From positions 536,552-600,551 of the forward strand of contig NZ_RJSE01000007.1 in the NCBI RefSeq assembly GCF_003725695.1: a DNA stretch of 64,000 nucleotides, written 5' to 3'. Under the pieces are notes generated by a model. It saw only the letters and a list, made by a program, of their open reading frames with translations, was not told the DNA's origin and made no database searches. This DNA comes from Nocardioides marmoriginsengisoli. GTDB taxonomy: Bacteria; Actinomycetota; Actinomycetes; Propionibacteriales; Nocardioidaceae. Positions 1 to 8,593 of the stretch are shown here, piece after piece; position 1 is the first letter of the stretch, and each line of letters begins with the position of its first letter. The translations under genes and the position numbers were made by a program.

Positions 1-1
1 G

Positions 2-1654
2 CTGATCCCGGACTCGTTCCCCGCAGCCGCCACGACCGGCGGCGCGGCGATCGGCGTCCTGCTGATCGTGCTCTCCCGCGGGCTGCGGCGCGGCAAGTCC
101 CGGGCTTGGTGGCTCGCCCTGCTGCTCACCGTGCTCGCGACCGCGATCCACCTGCTGCGCGGGCTCCAGGCGGAGCAGGCGACTCTCTGCCTGGTGCTGA
201 TCGCGCTCCTGGTTGCCGCCCGCCGGAACTTCACGGCGCGGCCGGACCCGCGCTCGCTGCGCCGGATGCTCGCGGTGCTCACCCTGGGTCCGGTGCTGGC
301 GGTCGCGCTGGGCTGGCTGTGGTTGACGGTCGACCGCCTCGGCGAGGCACCCGGTACGACGACCGCGGACCGGCTGGCCCAGGCGAGCCTCGGACTGCTC
401 GGCATCCCAGGCCCGATCGACTTCGTCTCGACCCGCTCGGAGGCGATCGCCGCGGTCGGCCTGGCAGTGCTCGGCGCCGGCGTGATCCTGCTGGCCGTCG
501 TCACCGCACTGGCACCGAGCGGCGGGCCGCACAGGCTCACCGCGGAGGAGGACGCGCGGGTCCGAGCCCTGTTGGACGAGTGGGGTTGGGTCGACTCCCT
601 CGGCTACTTCGCGACCCGTGACGACCGGTACGTGGCGTTCAGCCCGACCGGCCGCTCGGCGGTCTCCTACCGGGTGATCGGCGGGGTGTCGTTCTCCGCG
701 GGCGATCCACTGGGTCATCCGGACGACTGGCCGCAGGCCGTGGCCGCCTGGCTCGAGGAGACCCGTTCCTACGGCTGGGCGCCCGCGAACCTGGGTGCCA
801 GCGAGCGCGGTGCGGCAGTCTTCCACCAGGCCGGCCTGGAGGTGCTCGAGGTCGGCGACGAAGCGATCCTGCACGCCTCGGACTTCACCCTCGAAGGCCG
901 GCCGATGCGGGTCGTCCGGCAGGCGATCGCGCGAGCGGAGCGCTCCGGGCTGGTCGTCACCGTGCACCGCGTCGCCGATCTCCCGGTCGACGTACGGGAG
1001 GACCTGCGGTCGCGGGCGATCGCCTGGCGTGACGGGTCGATCGAGCGCGGCTTCGCGATGGCGCTGGGACGGTTCGGTCAGGAGCGCGACGACGCCGGCG
1101 TGGTCGTCGTCGCCCGGCACGCAGACGGCGTCGTGGCCGGCTTCCTCTCCTTCGTGCCCTGGGGCGACGATGGGCTCTCGCTCGACCTGATGCGCCGCGA
1201 GCCCGAGTCGGTCAACGGCCTGGTCGAGCTGATGGTCTCGACGCTGATGGACGGGATCGAGCCGCTGGGCGTCAACAAGGTGTCCCTGAACTTCTCGGCG
1301 TTCCGCAGTGTCTTCGCGCGCGGCGAGCGCCTCGGCGCCGGGCCGATCCTGCGAGCCTGGCGCGCCGTCCTGCTCTGGGCGTCGAAGTTCGCACAGATCG
1401 AGGCGCTGTACCGCTCGAACGTGAAGTACCGGCCCGAGTGGGTGCCGAGATTCCTGGTGTACGGCGACATGACCGACCTGCCCCGGGTGGCGACGGCGGT
1501 GCTGCGTGCCGAGGCGCTGGTCGTCGCGCCGGACTGGTGGCGCCGGTTCAGCCGGAAGCCGTCACGCGCCGGCGCGGTCGAGGAGATCCCGGAGGTCTCC
1601 GGGGGTGCGGTGCCGGAGTCGCCGCTCGACGTACCGGGCCGGGTTCAGCGGTAG
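2..1654 (+). CDS. MprF-like phosphatidylglycerol lysyltransferase domain membrane protein (5' truncated)
   Basis: The reading frame is open from the first bases of the window, so the true start lies upstream; 550 residues are visible. The N-terminal part holds several hydrophobic helices, including one before and one after the RGLRRGKSR loop. From about residue 190 there is a soluble DUF2156/MprF C-terminal domain of GNAT-like fold, recognised by the [30 protein letters not shown] and [13 protein letters not shown] blocks. Proteins of this family transfer lysine or another amino acid from aminoacyl-tRNA to phosphatidylglycerol at the membrane and lower the negative surface charge. No fused lysyl-tRNA synthetase is present, unlike mycobacterial LysX. 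The final bases overlap the end of the convergent YajQ gene by 10 bp. The donor amino acid is unknown. Confidence 0.8.
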   Translation: MIPDSFPAAATTGGAAIGVLLIVLSRGLRRGKSRAWWLALLLTVLATAIHLLRGLQAEQATLCLVLIALLVAARRNFTARPDPRSLRRMLAVLTLGPVLAVALGWLWLTVDRLGEAPGTTTADRLAQASLGLLGIPGPIDFVSTRSEAIAAVGLAVLGAGVILLAVVTALAPSGGPHRLTAEEDARVRALLDEWGWVDSLGYFATRDDRYVAFSPTGRSAVSYRVIGGVSFSAGDPLGHPDDWPQAVAAWLEETRSYGWAPANLGASERGAAVFHQAGLEVLEVGDEAILHASDFTLEGRPMRVVRQAIARAERSGLVVTVHRVADLPVDVREDLRSRAIAWRDGSIERGFAMALGRFGQERDDAGVVVVARHADGVVAGFLSFVPWGDDGLSLDLMRREPESVNGLVELMVSTLMDGIEPLGVNKVSLNFSAFRSVFARGERLGAGPILRAWRAVLLWASKFAQIEALYRSNVKYRPEWVPRFLVYGDMTDLPRVATAVLRAEALVVAPDWWRRFSRKPSRAGAVEEIPEVSGGAVPESPLDVPGRVQR

Positions 1655-2133
1655 TTGGTGAACTGCACCGCGAAGTCGTAGTCCTGCTCCTTGACCAGCG
1701 CCTGGACGGCCTGCAGGTCGTCGCGCTTCTTGCTGGTCACCCGGAGCTCGTCGCCCTGGACCTGGACCTTGACGCCCTTGGGGCCCTCGTCGCGGATCAG
1801 CTTGCCGACCTTCTTGGCATCCTCGGTGCTGATGCCTTCCTTCAGGGTCACGGTGATCTTGGACTCCCGGCCCGAGGCACGGGGCTCGGTCGCGTCGACG
1901 ATCTTCAGCGACTGCTGCCGCTTGATCAGCTTCTCCTTGAACACCTCGAGGATGGCGCTCGCGCGGTCGTCGGCGTTCGCGGAGATCTCGATCAGGTCGC
2001 CCGACCACTTGATCTCGGCGCCGGTGCCCTTGAAGTCGTACCGCTGGGCCAGTTCCTTGGCCGCCTGGGACAGCGCGTTGTCGACTTCCTGGCGGTCGAT
2101 CTTGCTCACGATGTCGAACGATGAGTCGGCCAT
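1645..2133 (-). CDS. yajQ: YajQ family nucleotide-binding protein
   Basis: This 162-residue protein is collinear with the YajQ/UPF0234 family along its whole length: [20 protein letters not shown] at the start, [10 protein letters not shown], the RQQSLKIV segment, [11 protein letters not shown] and [11 protein letters not shown] at the end. The family has two ferredoxin-like domains. Members bind cyclic di-GMP in Xanthomonas and Pseudomonas, while other roles (tRNA or nucleotide binding) have been proposed. The start is supported by an AGGAAGAGG stretch upstream on the minus strand. It is a single gene, transcribed away from the tRNA and overlapping the tail of the MprF-like gene. The cellular role in this organism is not shown by context. 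Confidence 0.93.
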   Translation of the reverse strand: MADSSFDIVSKIDRQEVDNALSQAAKELAQRYDFKGTGAEIKWSGDLIEISANADDRASAILEVFKEKLIKRQQSLKIVDATEPRASGRESKITVTLKEGISTEDAKKVGKLIRDEGPKGVKVQVQGDELRVTSKKRDDLQAVQALVKEQDYDFAVQFTNYR

Positions 2134-2243
2134 GACCTAGTTCCTCTTCCTGTGCGGGTTCAGCGCTGTGTGCCGATTTAGCAGCACCGCCGCTGGTGCG
2201 TTATCCTCGTCTGCGCTGCTCACCTTAACCGGTAGGCAGCACT

Positions 2244-2326
2244 GGCAGATTGCCCGAGCGGCCAATGGGAACGGACTGTAAATCCGTCGGTGTATGCCTT
2301 CGAAGGTTCGAATCCTTCATCTGCCA
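2244..2326 (+). tRNA. tRNA-Tyr (anticodon GTA)
   Basis: An 83-nt type II tRNA. The acceptor stem GGCAGAT (2244-2250) pairs with ATCTGCC (2319-2325), followed by the discriminator A2326. The anticodon loop ACTGTAAAT has GTA at 2278-2280. The long variable arm (GTCGGTGTATGCCTTCG region) and the TTCGAAT T-loop (GGTTCGAATCC) are as expected for bacterial tRNA-Tyr. CCA is not encoded. A strong hairpin follows four bases later. Confidence 0.96.
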
Positions 2327-2330
2327 CAGC

Positions 2331-2361
2331 AAGGCCCTCGACTCTCTGAGTCGAGGGCCTT
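2331..2361 (+). terminator. Strong hairpin terminator after tRNA-Tyr
   Basis: A perfect 14-bp stem (AAGGCCCTCGACTC and GAGTCGAGGGCCTT) with a 3-nt TCT loop, starting four bases after the tRNA. The tail TCTGTCCTCC is only moderately T-rich. It also lies beyond the 3' end of the minus-strand Fn3 gene at 2412, so it may act in both directions. Confidence 0.85.
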
Positions 2362-2411
2362 CTGTCCTCCCGGCACTCGAGGTGCGCGGGATGCGGAACC
2401 ACGCGCCGCGG

Positions 2412-3845
2412 TCAGTCCTCGCAGGCGATCCCGTCGCCGTCGCGGTCGAGGTCGTAGGGGTCGGAGCCGGTGACGTAGATCGGCCCGTGGGCGTAACCGG
2501 GCCCGTCACCTGATCCGCCGGCGCAGTCGTAGTCGGACTTCGGCGGCAGGCACGGCGAGTAGCCCGGGGTGCAATTACCGCCACCGCCACCGCCGGCGTT
2601 GCTGACGCCGGTGACCTTGGCGGTCCTCCCGCTGGTCTTCGTCGCTGCCTTGTACCCGGCCTTGGTAGCGGTGACCCTCACGCTGAACCGGTGGGTCTTG
2701 GCGGCCTTGGTCAGTCGATAGGTCTTCCTCGTGGCCCCGCGGATGGTCCTGCCGTCGCGGAGCCACTGGTACTTGATGGTGACACCTGACGTGCTCCACG
2801 TGCCCGGGTTCGCCGTGAGCGTCTTCCCGACCTTGGCCGTGCCGGTGATCGTAGGTGCCCTCCTGTTCGCGAGGATGCCGTAGCCGACCACTGCTGTCGG
2901 GCTCGAGAGCATCGGCTTCGTCACGACACCGACCCTGGCGCCGGTGACGCGCACTCTGGTGCGGGTGCCCCGGTCAGCGGCCGTGAGCACATAGGTGGCG
3001 CCAGTCGCGCGTGCGATCGACCGACCGTTTCGAAGCCACTGGAAGGAGAGCTTCGGGCTCGGGGACCATGTGCCCGGGTTGACCCGTAGCGTCGCGCCGA
3101 CCCGCGCGACCCCGATGATCCTGGGAGTCCCGACCGCGGCGAACGGTCCGATCGGGGTCACCGCGTTCGAGACCGCCGACGGCAGCGACGGGCCGGCAAT
3201 GGTGGAGGCGCTGACGGTGAACCTGTAGGTGGTCCCGTTCGTCAGGCCGGGAACCACGCACGACAAGGCACCCGCGGTCACGCAGGTCTGCCCTCCCGGG
3301 ACCGAGGTCACCGCGTATCCGGTGATCGCGGCGCCACCGTTGCCCAGCGGCGCGAGCCAGGACACCTGTGCCTGGCCATTGCCGCCCGTGGCGGAGACGG
3401 ACCGCGGCTCGGACGGCGCCACGGCCGGGATCAGCACGGGGGCGCTGGCGTCCGACGGATCGCTCTCGCCGGCGGCGTTCACCGCTCGAACCGTGAAGGT
3501 CAACGGGACGTCGGAGCCGATCGTGGGGAAGGCCCCGGTCCAGGTCGGCTCGGTGGTCGTCGCCACCGAGCTGTCGAAAGAGTTCGAGACCTTGTAGGCC
3601 GTGATCAGGTTCCCGCCGTCGTCCTCGGGCGCCGTCCAGGTCACCGTCACCTGCCGTCCGGCCTGTGGCGAGGCGGAGACGCCGGTCGGCATGCCCGGAG
3701 CTCCCGGGTCAGCCGCGGCTGCCAAGGACGGCATGCCGACCAACCCGAGGGCAACCACGGCGATCGCCGCGACCAGCTTGCGCAGCAAGCGCCAGCGCCC
3801 GTCCAAGTCTCGAGATCGTGTCGCGGTCGATGTGCTGGAGCGCAT
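2412..3845 (-). CDS. Secreted Fn3 and Ig-like repeat protein with C-terminal excalibur motif
   Basis: A 477-residue secreted protein. The start at 3845 is chosen because a GAGGT ribosome site precedes it and a signal peptide begins at once (RWRLLRKLVAAIAVVALGLVG, cleaved near AAA-45). Two fibronectin type III domains follow (about 47-140 and 141-230; GEPDDGG-type and GNGGAAITGY turns). Next are two actinobacterial Ig-like repeats of the PxxxGxxxVGxTLxxNPGTW type with QWLRNGR and QWLRDGR strands. A Gly-rich linker leads to a Cys-containing tail ending in DRDGDGIACED, the calcium-binding excalibur motif. It is probably a cell-surface adhesion or matrix-binding protein; no enzymatic domain is seen. 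An in-frame ATG 45 bases upstream is possible but would bury the signal peptide. Confidence 0.85.
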   Translation of the reverse strand: MRSSTSTATRSRDLDGRWRLLRKLVAAIAVVALGLVGMPSLAAAADPGAPGMPTGVSASPQAGRQVTVTWTAPEDDGGNLITAYKVSNSFDSSVATTTEPTWTGAFPTIGSDVPLTFTVRAVNAAGESDPSDASAPVLIPAVAPSEPRSVSATGGNGQAQVSWLAPLGNGGAAITGYAVTSVPGGQTCVTAGALSCVVPGLTNGTTYRFTVSASTIAGPSLPSAVSNAVTPIGPFAAVGTPRIIGVARVGATLRVNPGTWSPSPKLSFQWLRNGRSIARATGATYVLTAADRGTRTRVRVTGARVGVVTKPMLSSPTAVVGYGILANRRAPTITGTAKVGKTLTANPGTWSTSGVTIKYQWLRDGRTIRGATRKTYRLTKAAKTHRFSVRVTATKAGYKAATKTSGRTAKVTGVSNAGGGGGGNCTPGYSPCLPPKSDYDCAGGSGDGPGYAHGPIYVTGSDPYDLDRDGDGIACED

Positions 3846-3999
3846 GTGTACCTCGCTGGGAAGGGAGGGAGTAGTGATCGGCCCCGACACGCGTCCGCGA
3901 AGACCCGTCGGCGGCTCCGGCTAGTAGACCGCCTCCGGAGGATTCTCGGGTGGTTTCACCGATTTCCAGGCCGGGTGCTGCGGCCCCGGCAACTGCGGT

Positions 4000-4215
4000 C
4001 TAGTCGTCGACGCGCCGGACCTCATGCTCCAGGATCTTCGGGCCCCACTCGGTCCACGGGTGCGCGGACTCGAGGAGGCCCTTGATGACCTCCGGCCCGA
4101 CGTCGAGGTAGTCGTACAGGTGACTGTTGCGGAACTGGACACGAAGGACGCGCTCGGCCGGGTCGTAGCCGACCTTGTGGAGTGCCCGGGACCGACGCAT
4201 CGGTGTCATCTCCAT
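4000..4215 (-). CDS. KTSC domain small protein
   Basis: A 71-residue protein with the KTSC domain pattern: SRALHKVGYDPAERVLRVQF, then a Y-D-Y-L-DV strand and a GLLESAHP helix. KTSC proteins are small cytosolic domains often next to RNA polymerase- or lysyl-tRNA-synthetase-related genes; their role is not established. The start at 4215 has AGGA five bases upstream. About 150 bases separate it from the Fn3 gene start, and the hydrolase gene ends 69 bases further on, on the same strand. No membrane segment or cysteine is present. Confidence 0.75.
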   Translation of the reverse strand: MEMTPMRRSRALHKVGYDPAERVLRVQFRNSHLYDYLDVGPEVIKGLLESAHPWTEWGPKILEHEVRRVDD

Positions 4216-4284
4216 GGCGTCCTGCCTACCAGGCCGCTACGACATCGACCTCCCTTCCGACAGTGAGAGGCCCGGGAGCGGTGC

Positions 4285-5400
4285 TCAGGTCGGGAAGGTC
4301 TCCTCGACCGCCCGGGGCAGTGCCGGGTGCGACCAGTACGCCGAATGGGTCCACAGGCCCGACGACGTCCGGTAGGGCACCTCGCGGTCGTCCGGCTCGC
4401 TGCCGTCGGCGAGGCGGAAGAGCTTGCCGGCCACGAACGCCAGCGGGTCCAGCGGCTCCCAGAGGTTGAGCCAGTGCCCGGTCAGGGTGTCCGGCAGGCT
4501 GACCGGCGTACCGGCAAACCGGTCGACGACTCCACGCGGGTCGACGAGGTCGAAGAGCGGCCACTGGCTGCCGAAGGTCACCAGGCCGTCGAGGTGCATC
4601 GGGTCGGTCTGCTTCGTGCACAGGTCGAGGACGATGACGCCGCCGAGGCTGTGGCAGACGAAGCGCGCAGGTTTCTCGGCGGTGCCGTAGCCGTGCTTCT
4701 CGACGACCTCGCGGACGCGCGCCTGGATCCGCTCCTGGTGCGCCTGGTAGACGATGATGTCGCCGGCGAACTCGGCGACGTTCGGCAGGATCTTGGTCCG
4801 GATCAGCTGGTTGAGGCGGCCGGCGGCGGCGCCGACGCCGACGCTCAGCCCGTGCTCGATGTCCTGGATCCGCTGCTTGGCCCACTTCTTCAGTCCGTCG
4901 CCGAACCCGTCGGCCGCCAGCCGGAGACCCTCGGGTGCCGGGCCCGTCGGCGGCGGGTCACCGGCGAGCGCTTCGCCGATCGCGGCCAGCAGCGCGGGGT
5001 CCTCGATCGAGCGCAGGTACGGCAGGTCGTCCCAGCTCTCCTCGAGCGCGGCGTGCCACACCTCGGTGCCGACGTCGCCGGCACCGGCCGCCGCGGCGAT
5101 CGCGGGGATCGGGTCGGGCGGCCCGTCGATGTTCCAGCGATCGGCCGCAGGCGGGCTCAGCAACGCGACCTCGATCGGCGTCGGGCCGGTGTTCGGTACC
5201 CAGAGGTCGCGCTGCTTGCGATCGCCGAGGTCGGGCACCGCCAACTCGACGTACTCACGGTTCCCGCCCAGGTCGCCCCAGAAGACCGGGACCAGCTGGT
5301 GCCCCGGGAGCGCCCGCTGGAGCTCGGCGAAGTTGCCCTCGAGGTACTGCTGCTTGTGGTGGTTCTTGACGCCGTGGATGACGAAGACCGGATCGCTCAT
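4285..5400 (-). CDS. Lipase-like alpha/beta hydrolase
   Basis: A 371-residue cytosolic protein. The N-terminal strand VFVIHGVKNHH gives the HG oxyanion-hole motif. The nucleophile elbow is CHSLGG at 249-254, with Ser251 followed by a VIVLDL helix. Candidate acid and base are Asp318 (WEPLDPL) and His352 or His358 (THSAYWSHP). The insertion between strand 1 and the elbow (about 60-240) is long and partly helical, including KQRIQDIEHGLSVG, which resembles a cap or lid. The fold is that of esterases/lipases acting on carboxylic esters; substrate unknown. No signal peptide is present. It is divergent from the methyltransferase gene. Confidence 0.72.
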   Translation of the reverse strand: MSDPVFVIHGVKNHHKQQYLEGNFAELQRALPGHQLVPVFWGDLGGNREYVELAVPDLGDRKQRDLWVPNTGPTPIEVALLSPPAADRWNIDGPPDPIPAIAAAAGAGDVGTEVWHAALEESWDDLPYLRSIEDPALLAAIGEALAGDPPPTGPAPEGLRLAADGFGDGLKKWAKQRIQDIEHGLSVGVGAAAGRLNQLIRTKILPNVAEFAGDIIVYQAHQERIQARVREVVEKHGYGTAEKPARFVCHSLGGVIVLDLCTKQTDPMHLDGLVTFGSQWPLFDLVDPRGVVDRFAGTPVSLPDTLTGHWLNLWEPLDPLAFVAGKLFRLADGSEPDDREVPYRTSSGLWTHSAYWSHPALPRAVEETFPT

Positions 5401-5461
5401 GGCTCAGCATGTTGGCGTGAAGCGACGGCGGGCAAGAGGTGCCGCTGACATACTTGCGCCC

Positions 5462-6163
5462 ATGCCGCAGCGCGCTAGACAGGCTCTGGCCCTGACCAAG
5501 GCACTCGTCCGAGGCGGCCACCGACGACAGACCGCGGTCGCCGAGATCCTCCGGCCGGCCAACCTCTTCCAGCCGCACGCGACCACGTCGGCGGACCGGT
5601 ACCCGGTCGAGTTCGCGGCGGCCGCCGACGCGCTGACGACCGCGGCTCCGAGCATCCTCTCGTTCGGCTGCTCCTCCGGCGAGGAGCTGCTCAGCCTGCG
5701 CGGTCAGTTCCCGGACGCACGGATCCACGGCGTCGACATCAACCCGGTCGCCGTCCGCCGGGCCCGGCGAGCGGTCGCCGACGATCCCGCGATCACCGTC
5801 GCCCGGGCCGGCGACGCCGAGGGCCTGGAGCAGGCGTCGTACGACGTGGTGACGGCGCTCGCGGTCTTCCGGCACGCCGACCTGAACGAGGCACCGCCGC
5901 GGTGCGACCCGACCCTCCGGTTCGCGGACTTCGAGCGGACCGTCGACCGGCTTGCCCGGTGCGTCCGCCCCGGTGGCGTGCTCGTGATCCGGCACGCGAA
6001 CTTCCGTTTCACCGACTGCGCGGTCGCCGCGGACTTCGAGGCGGTGCGCACCGGTTTCGCGTCAGCCGGCGAGGGCGGTCTGCTGACGCCGATCTACGGT
6101 CGGGACGACGCGTTGATCGGCACCACGGACCGCGACGACGGGATCTACCGCCGTACCCGTTAG
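5462..6163 (+). CDS. Class I SAM-dependent methyltransferase
   Basis: A 233-residue protein. The ATG at 5462 starts MPQRARQALALTK and lies 61 bases from the divergent hydrolase start. SAM-binding motif I is FGCSSGEE at 68-75, and motif II is HGVDINP at 89-95 with the acidic Asp that binds ribose. A YDVVTALAVF strand corresponds to motif IV, and CVRPGGVLVIRHANF is the usual post-motif strand. Substrate unknown; the family acts on small molecules or lipids. A CATACT box six bases before position 5462 could give a leaderless transcript. The stop overlaps the convergent reductase stop. Confidence 0.8.
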   Translation: MPQRARQALALTKALVRGGHRRQTAVAEILRPANLFQPHATTSADRYPVEFAAAADALTTAAPSILSFGCSSGEELLSLRGQFPDARIHGVDINPVAVRRARRAVADDPAITVARAGDAEGLEQASYDVVTALAVFRHADLNEAPPRCDPTLRFADFERTVDRLARCVRPGGVLVIRHANFRFTDCAVAADFEAVRTGFASAGEGGLLTPIYGRDDALIGTTDRDDGIYRRTR

Positions 6164-7239
6164 CGGATCGTGCCGACCCCGGGGATCAGCGGCAGGTCCA
6201 GCGCGGTGACCCAGCCCGGCGGCAGGTCGTTCACCGCCGGTACGGCGTTCAGCGCGCGCAGCCCGGTGGCCAGGCAGCCGGCGACCGCGGGCGCGCGGCC
6301 GGAGCCGTCGCTGAACCGGAACGCGGTCTCCTGCGAGATCGACGGCGATCCGTCGATGTCGACCCGGTAGACGTCGTCGGCCGAGCCGGCCGGCCACTCC
6401 GGGGCGGCGTCCAGGCCGATCCGGTTGACGTGCTCGAGGGTGATCACCTCGCGACCCTGGAAGACGCCGTTGATGGTGAACCGGATCGCCGCGACGTCAC
6501 CGGCCCGGACGACGCCCTTGGCGGTCTTGCGGTCCTCCGGAGTCACCCACTTCTCCCAGGTGGTGGTGATGTCGTCGAGCTCGATGCCTGCGGCGTGCGC
6601 GATCATCGGGACGGTCGCGCCCCAGGCCATGATCAGGATGTCCGGGATCTCCAGCAGCGGGGAGAACTCGGGCGGGCGGCCGATGCCCATCTCGTCCTCG
6701 TAGTCGCCCTCGTAGTCGGTGTAGTCGAGCAGCTCGGAGGCGCGCACCGACTTCACCTCGCCGCACAGACCCATCAGGGTCAGCGGGAACAGGTCGTTGG
6801 CGAAGCCCGGGTCGATGCCGGTGGTGAAGCAGGACGAGCCGCCCTCCTCGCACGCCTCGGTGATCGGGTCGATCCAGTTCGGCGGGTTCTGCTTCATCGC
6901 CGGCCACACCCACGGCGTCATCGCGGTCGAGGTCACGTCGATGCCGGCGCGCAGGAAGGCGGTCATCACCCGGATGTTCTCGTCGGCGTACTGGGCGGTC
7001 GGGCCGTAGTGCACCAGCGCGTCCGGCTTCAGTGCGACCAGGTCCTCGACCGAGTCGGTGGCGATCACGCCGGTGGCGTCGATCCCGCAGATCTCACCGG
7101 CGTCCTTGCCGACCTTGTCGGGGTTGCTGACCCCGACGCCGACCAGCTCGAAGGCCGGGCTCTTCACGATCTCGGCGATGACCATCTTGCCGACGACCCC
7201 GGTGCCCCAGACGACGACGCGCTTCGGTGAGTAGCTCAT
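6160..7239 (-). CDS. DapB-fold NAD(P)H-dependent dehydrogenase (amine dehydrogenase-like)
   Basis: A 359-residue protein with an N-terminal Rossmann fold: RVVVWGTGVVGKMV with GTGVVG at 12-17, then VGVGVSNPDKVGKDAGEI. It matches the family annotated as dihydrodipicolinate-reductase-like or 2,4-diaminopentanoate dehydrogenase-like, common in actinobacteria near lipid and steroid genes. True DapB is about 100 residues shorter, and the lysine pathway motif is absent, so it is not DapB. The centre carries FTTGIDPGFANDLFPL and LLDYTDYEGDYEDEMG, blocks conserved in this family. Substrate unknown. It is divergent from the Acr1-like gene with a KstR-like palindrome between them. Confidence 0.75.
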   Translation of the reverse strand: MSYSPKRVVVWGTGVVGKMVIAEIVKSPAFELVGVGVSNPDKVGKDAGEICGIDATGVIATDSVEDLVALKPDALVHYGPTAQYADENIRVMTAFLRAGIDVTSTAMTPWVWPAMKQNPPNWIDPITEACEEGGSSCFTTGIDPGFANDLFPLTLMGLCGEVKSVRASELLDYTDYEGDYEDEMGIGRPPEFSPLLEIPDILIMAWGATVPMIAHAAGIELDDITTTWEKWVTPEDRKTAKGVVRAGDVAAIRFTINGVFQGREVITLEHVNRIGLDAAPEWPAGSADDVYRVDIDGSPSISQETAFRFSDGSGRAPAVAGCLATGLRALNAVPAVNDLPPGWVTALDLPLIPGVGTIR

Positions 7240-7272
7240 GCGCAGACCCTAGGGGCTCGTCGCCGAGGAAAC

Positions 7273-7286
7273 AAGAACACGTTCTA
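7273..7286. promoter_or_regulatory. KstR-like palindrome between the reductase and Acr1-like genes
   Basis: AAGAACACGTTCTA matches the 14-bp KstR consensus TNNAACNNGTTNNA at all fixed positions except the first (A for T). It sits in an 18-bp imperfect palindrome (7271-7288) made of arms ACAAGAAC and GTTCTAGT. A second inverted repeat, CACGTTC with GAACGTG (7278-7298), overlaps it. It lies 34 bases from the reductase start and about 85 from the SDR start. A TetR-type operator is inferred. Confidence 0.5.
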
Positions 7287-7369
7287 GTCTTGAACGTGCC
7301 TTCAGAGAGCGCGGGTCTGGTGCGTCACACCCAGTACCTGCGACGCCGGGTAACACCTAAGGTGACAGC

Positions 7370-8272
7370 ATGGATCTCTCAGCCCGCGGCCTCGCGAAGG
7401 CCGTCGTCAAGCAGGCGAACTCGTTCGGCGCGATGCCGATCAGCTCGCGCGGTGTCCTGAACCGCGCCGTCGGCAGTCTCGGTGATTCCGACGGGTCGGC
7501 CGCGCTGCGGAAGGCCGTCGGCGGCAAGGTCGTCCTGGTCACCGGAGCCTCGTCCGGGATCGGACGTTCGGCAGCCGTCCGGCTCGCCGCCGCCGGGGCC
7601 CAGGTCCTGCTGGTCGCGCGCAGCGAGGACCAGCTCGCCGAGGTCGTCGACGAGGTGGCCGCGGCCGGCGGACTGGCGATCGCGTACCGCTGCGACCTCA
7701 CCGACTTCGACCAGATCGACGCGCTGGTCACCAAGGTGCTCGACCGGCACGGCCACGTCGACATCCTGGTCAACAACGCCGGGATGTCGATCCGGCGCAA
7801 GGTTCGGCACTCGCAGGACCGGTTCCAGGACTTCGAGCGGCCGATGCACCTCAACTACTTCGCGGCCGTCCGGCTGACGATGGGGCTGCTGCCGACGATG
7901 GTCGAGCGGGAGAGCGGCCAGGTCATCAACATCTCCAGCTGGGCCGCCATGCTGCACCCGGCCCGCTTCTCCGGCTACACCGCCAGCAAGGCCGCGCTCG
8001 AGGCCTGGTCGGACTGCGTCCAGGGGGAGGTGCTGGACGACGGCGTCGTCTTCACCAACGTCCGGATGCCCCTGGTCCGGACGCCGATGATCACGCCCAC
8101 CAAGCTGTACAGCCGGATGCCGGCGCTGAGCATGGAGCAGGCCGCCACGGTGGTCTGCGACGCGACCGTCAGCCGCTCCCGCCGGGTCACGCCGCTGGTC
8201 GCCGCCTGGGCGAGCTTCGCCGAGTCGGTCAGCCCGGCGCTGGGCGACCTGCTCCGGAAGAACGCGATCTAG
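7370..8272 (+). CDS. Acr1-like fatty acyl-CoA reductase, SDR family
   Basis: A 300-residue short-chain dehydrogenase with a 50-residue N-terminal extension. The cofactor motif TGASSGIG is at 58-65, NNAG at 135-138, the catalytic Ser near 189, and YTASK (Tyr203, Lys207). Distinctive blocks (VLLVARSEDQLAEV, VNNAGMSIRRKV, DRFQDFERPMHLNYF, MPLVRTPMITPTKLY) closely follow Acinetobacter Acr1 and mycobacterial relatives, which reduce long-chain acyl-CoA to the fatty aldehyde for wax ester or alcohol synthesis. It is a single gene; its stop codon lies in a hairpin shared with the next convergent gene. Specificity for fatty acyl-CoA is inferred from family resemblance. Confidence 0.78.
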   Translation: MDLSARGLAKAVVKQANSFGAMPISSRGVLNRAVGSLGDSDGSAALRKAVGGKVVLVTGASSGIGRSAAVRLAAAGAQVLLVARSEDQLAEVVDEVAAAGGLAIAYRCDLTDFDQIDALVTKVLDRHGHVDILVNNAGMSIRRKVRHSQDRFQDFERPMHLNYFAAVRLTMGLLPTMVERESGQVINISSWAAMLHPARFSGYTASKAALEAWSDCVQGEVLDDGVVFTNVRMPLVRTPMITPTKLYSRMPALSMEQAATVVCDATVSRSRRVTPLVAAWASFAESVSPALGDLLRKNAI

Positions 8273-8298
8273 GCGTGACGCCCCGGCATCACGCCTAG
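8269..8298. terminator. Bidirectional hairpin spanning two convergent stop codons
   Basis: CTAGGCGTGA (8269-8278) and TCACGCCTAG (8289-8298) form a perfect 10-bp stem with a 10-nt loop. The left arm contains the TAG of the Acr1-like gene, and the right arm contains the stop of the small minus-strand gene. Confidence 0.7.
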
Positions 8299-8480
8299 CC
8301 GGCGTAAGCCAGGGCCGCCGTACGGCGCTTGGCCTCGGCCACGACAGCCATCGCCGGGGTGACCTGCCGCGGACGGACCCGGTCCAGGATCCCCCCGAAG
8401 ACGACCGCGATCAACGGGATCCAGACGGGGATCAGCATCCCGGCGAAGAGCGGGAGCATGATGCCGACGAACGTGCCCAT
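8295..8480 (-). CDS. Small membrane protein, 61 residues
   Basis: A short gene with a clear AGGAGG ribosome site six bases before ATG 8480. The protein starts MGTFVGIMLPLFAGMLIPVW and has one or two hydrophobic segments (residues 4-32) followed by a basic tail (DRVRPRQ, EAKRRTAALAYAG). No family is recognised. It ends inside the hairpin shared with the Acr1-like gene, and its start lies about 110 bases beyond the end of the PucR regulator on the same strand, so it may be its downstream partner. Confidence 0.6.
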   Translation of the reverse strand: MGTFVGIMLPLFAGMLIPVWIPLIAVVFGGILDRVRPRQVTPAMAVVAEAKRRTAALAYAG

Positions 8481-8593
8481 GGTGGTCCTCCTGGGTCTCC
8501 CGGATGCGCCTCTCGCACCCCGACCCGGCTGACGATCCAGGAGTTCCGCGGCGCAGCCCACGTGCGTCGGCCCAAACTTCGCCCGCGCCGTTG

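Noticed and set aside
3891-3999. CCTCCGGAGG palindrome near 3930 as a terminator or operator
   Set aside because: It is a short GC palindrome expected by chance in this base composition, with no T-run or second copy.
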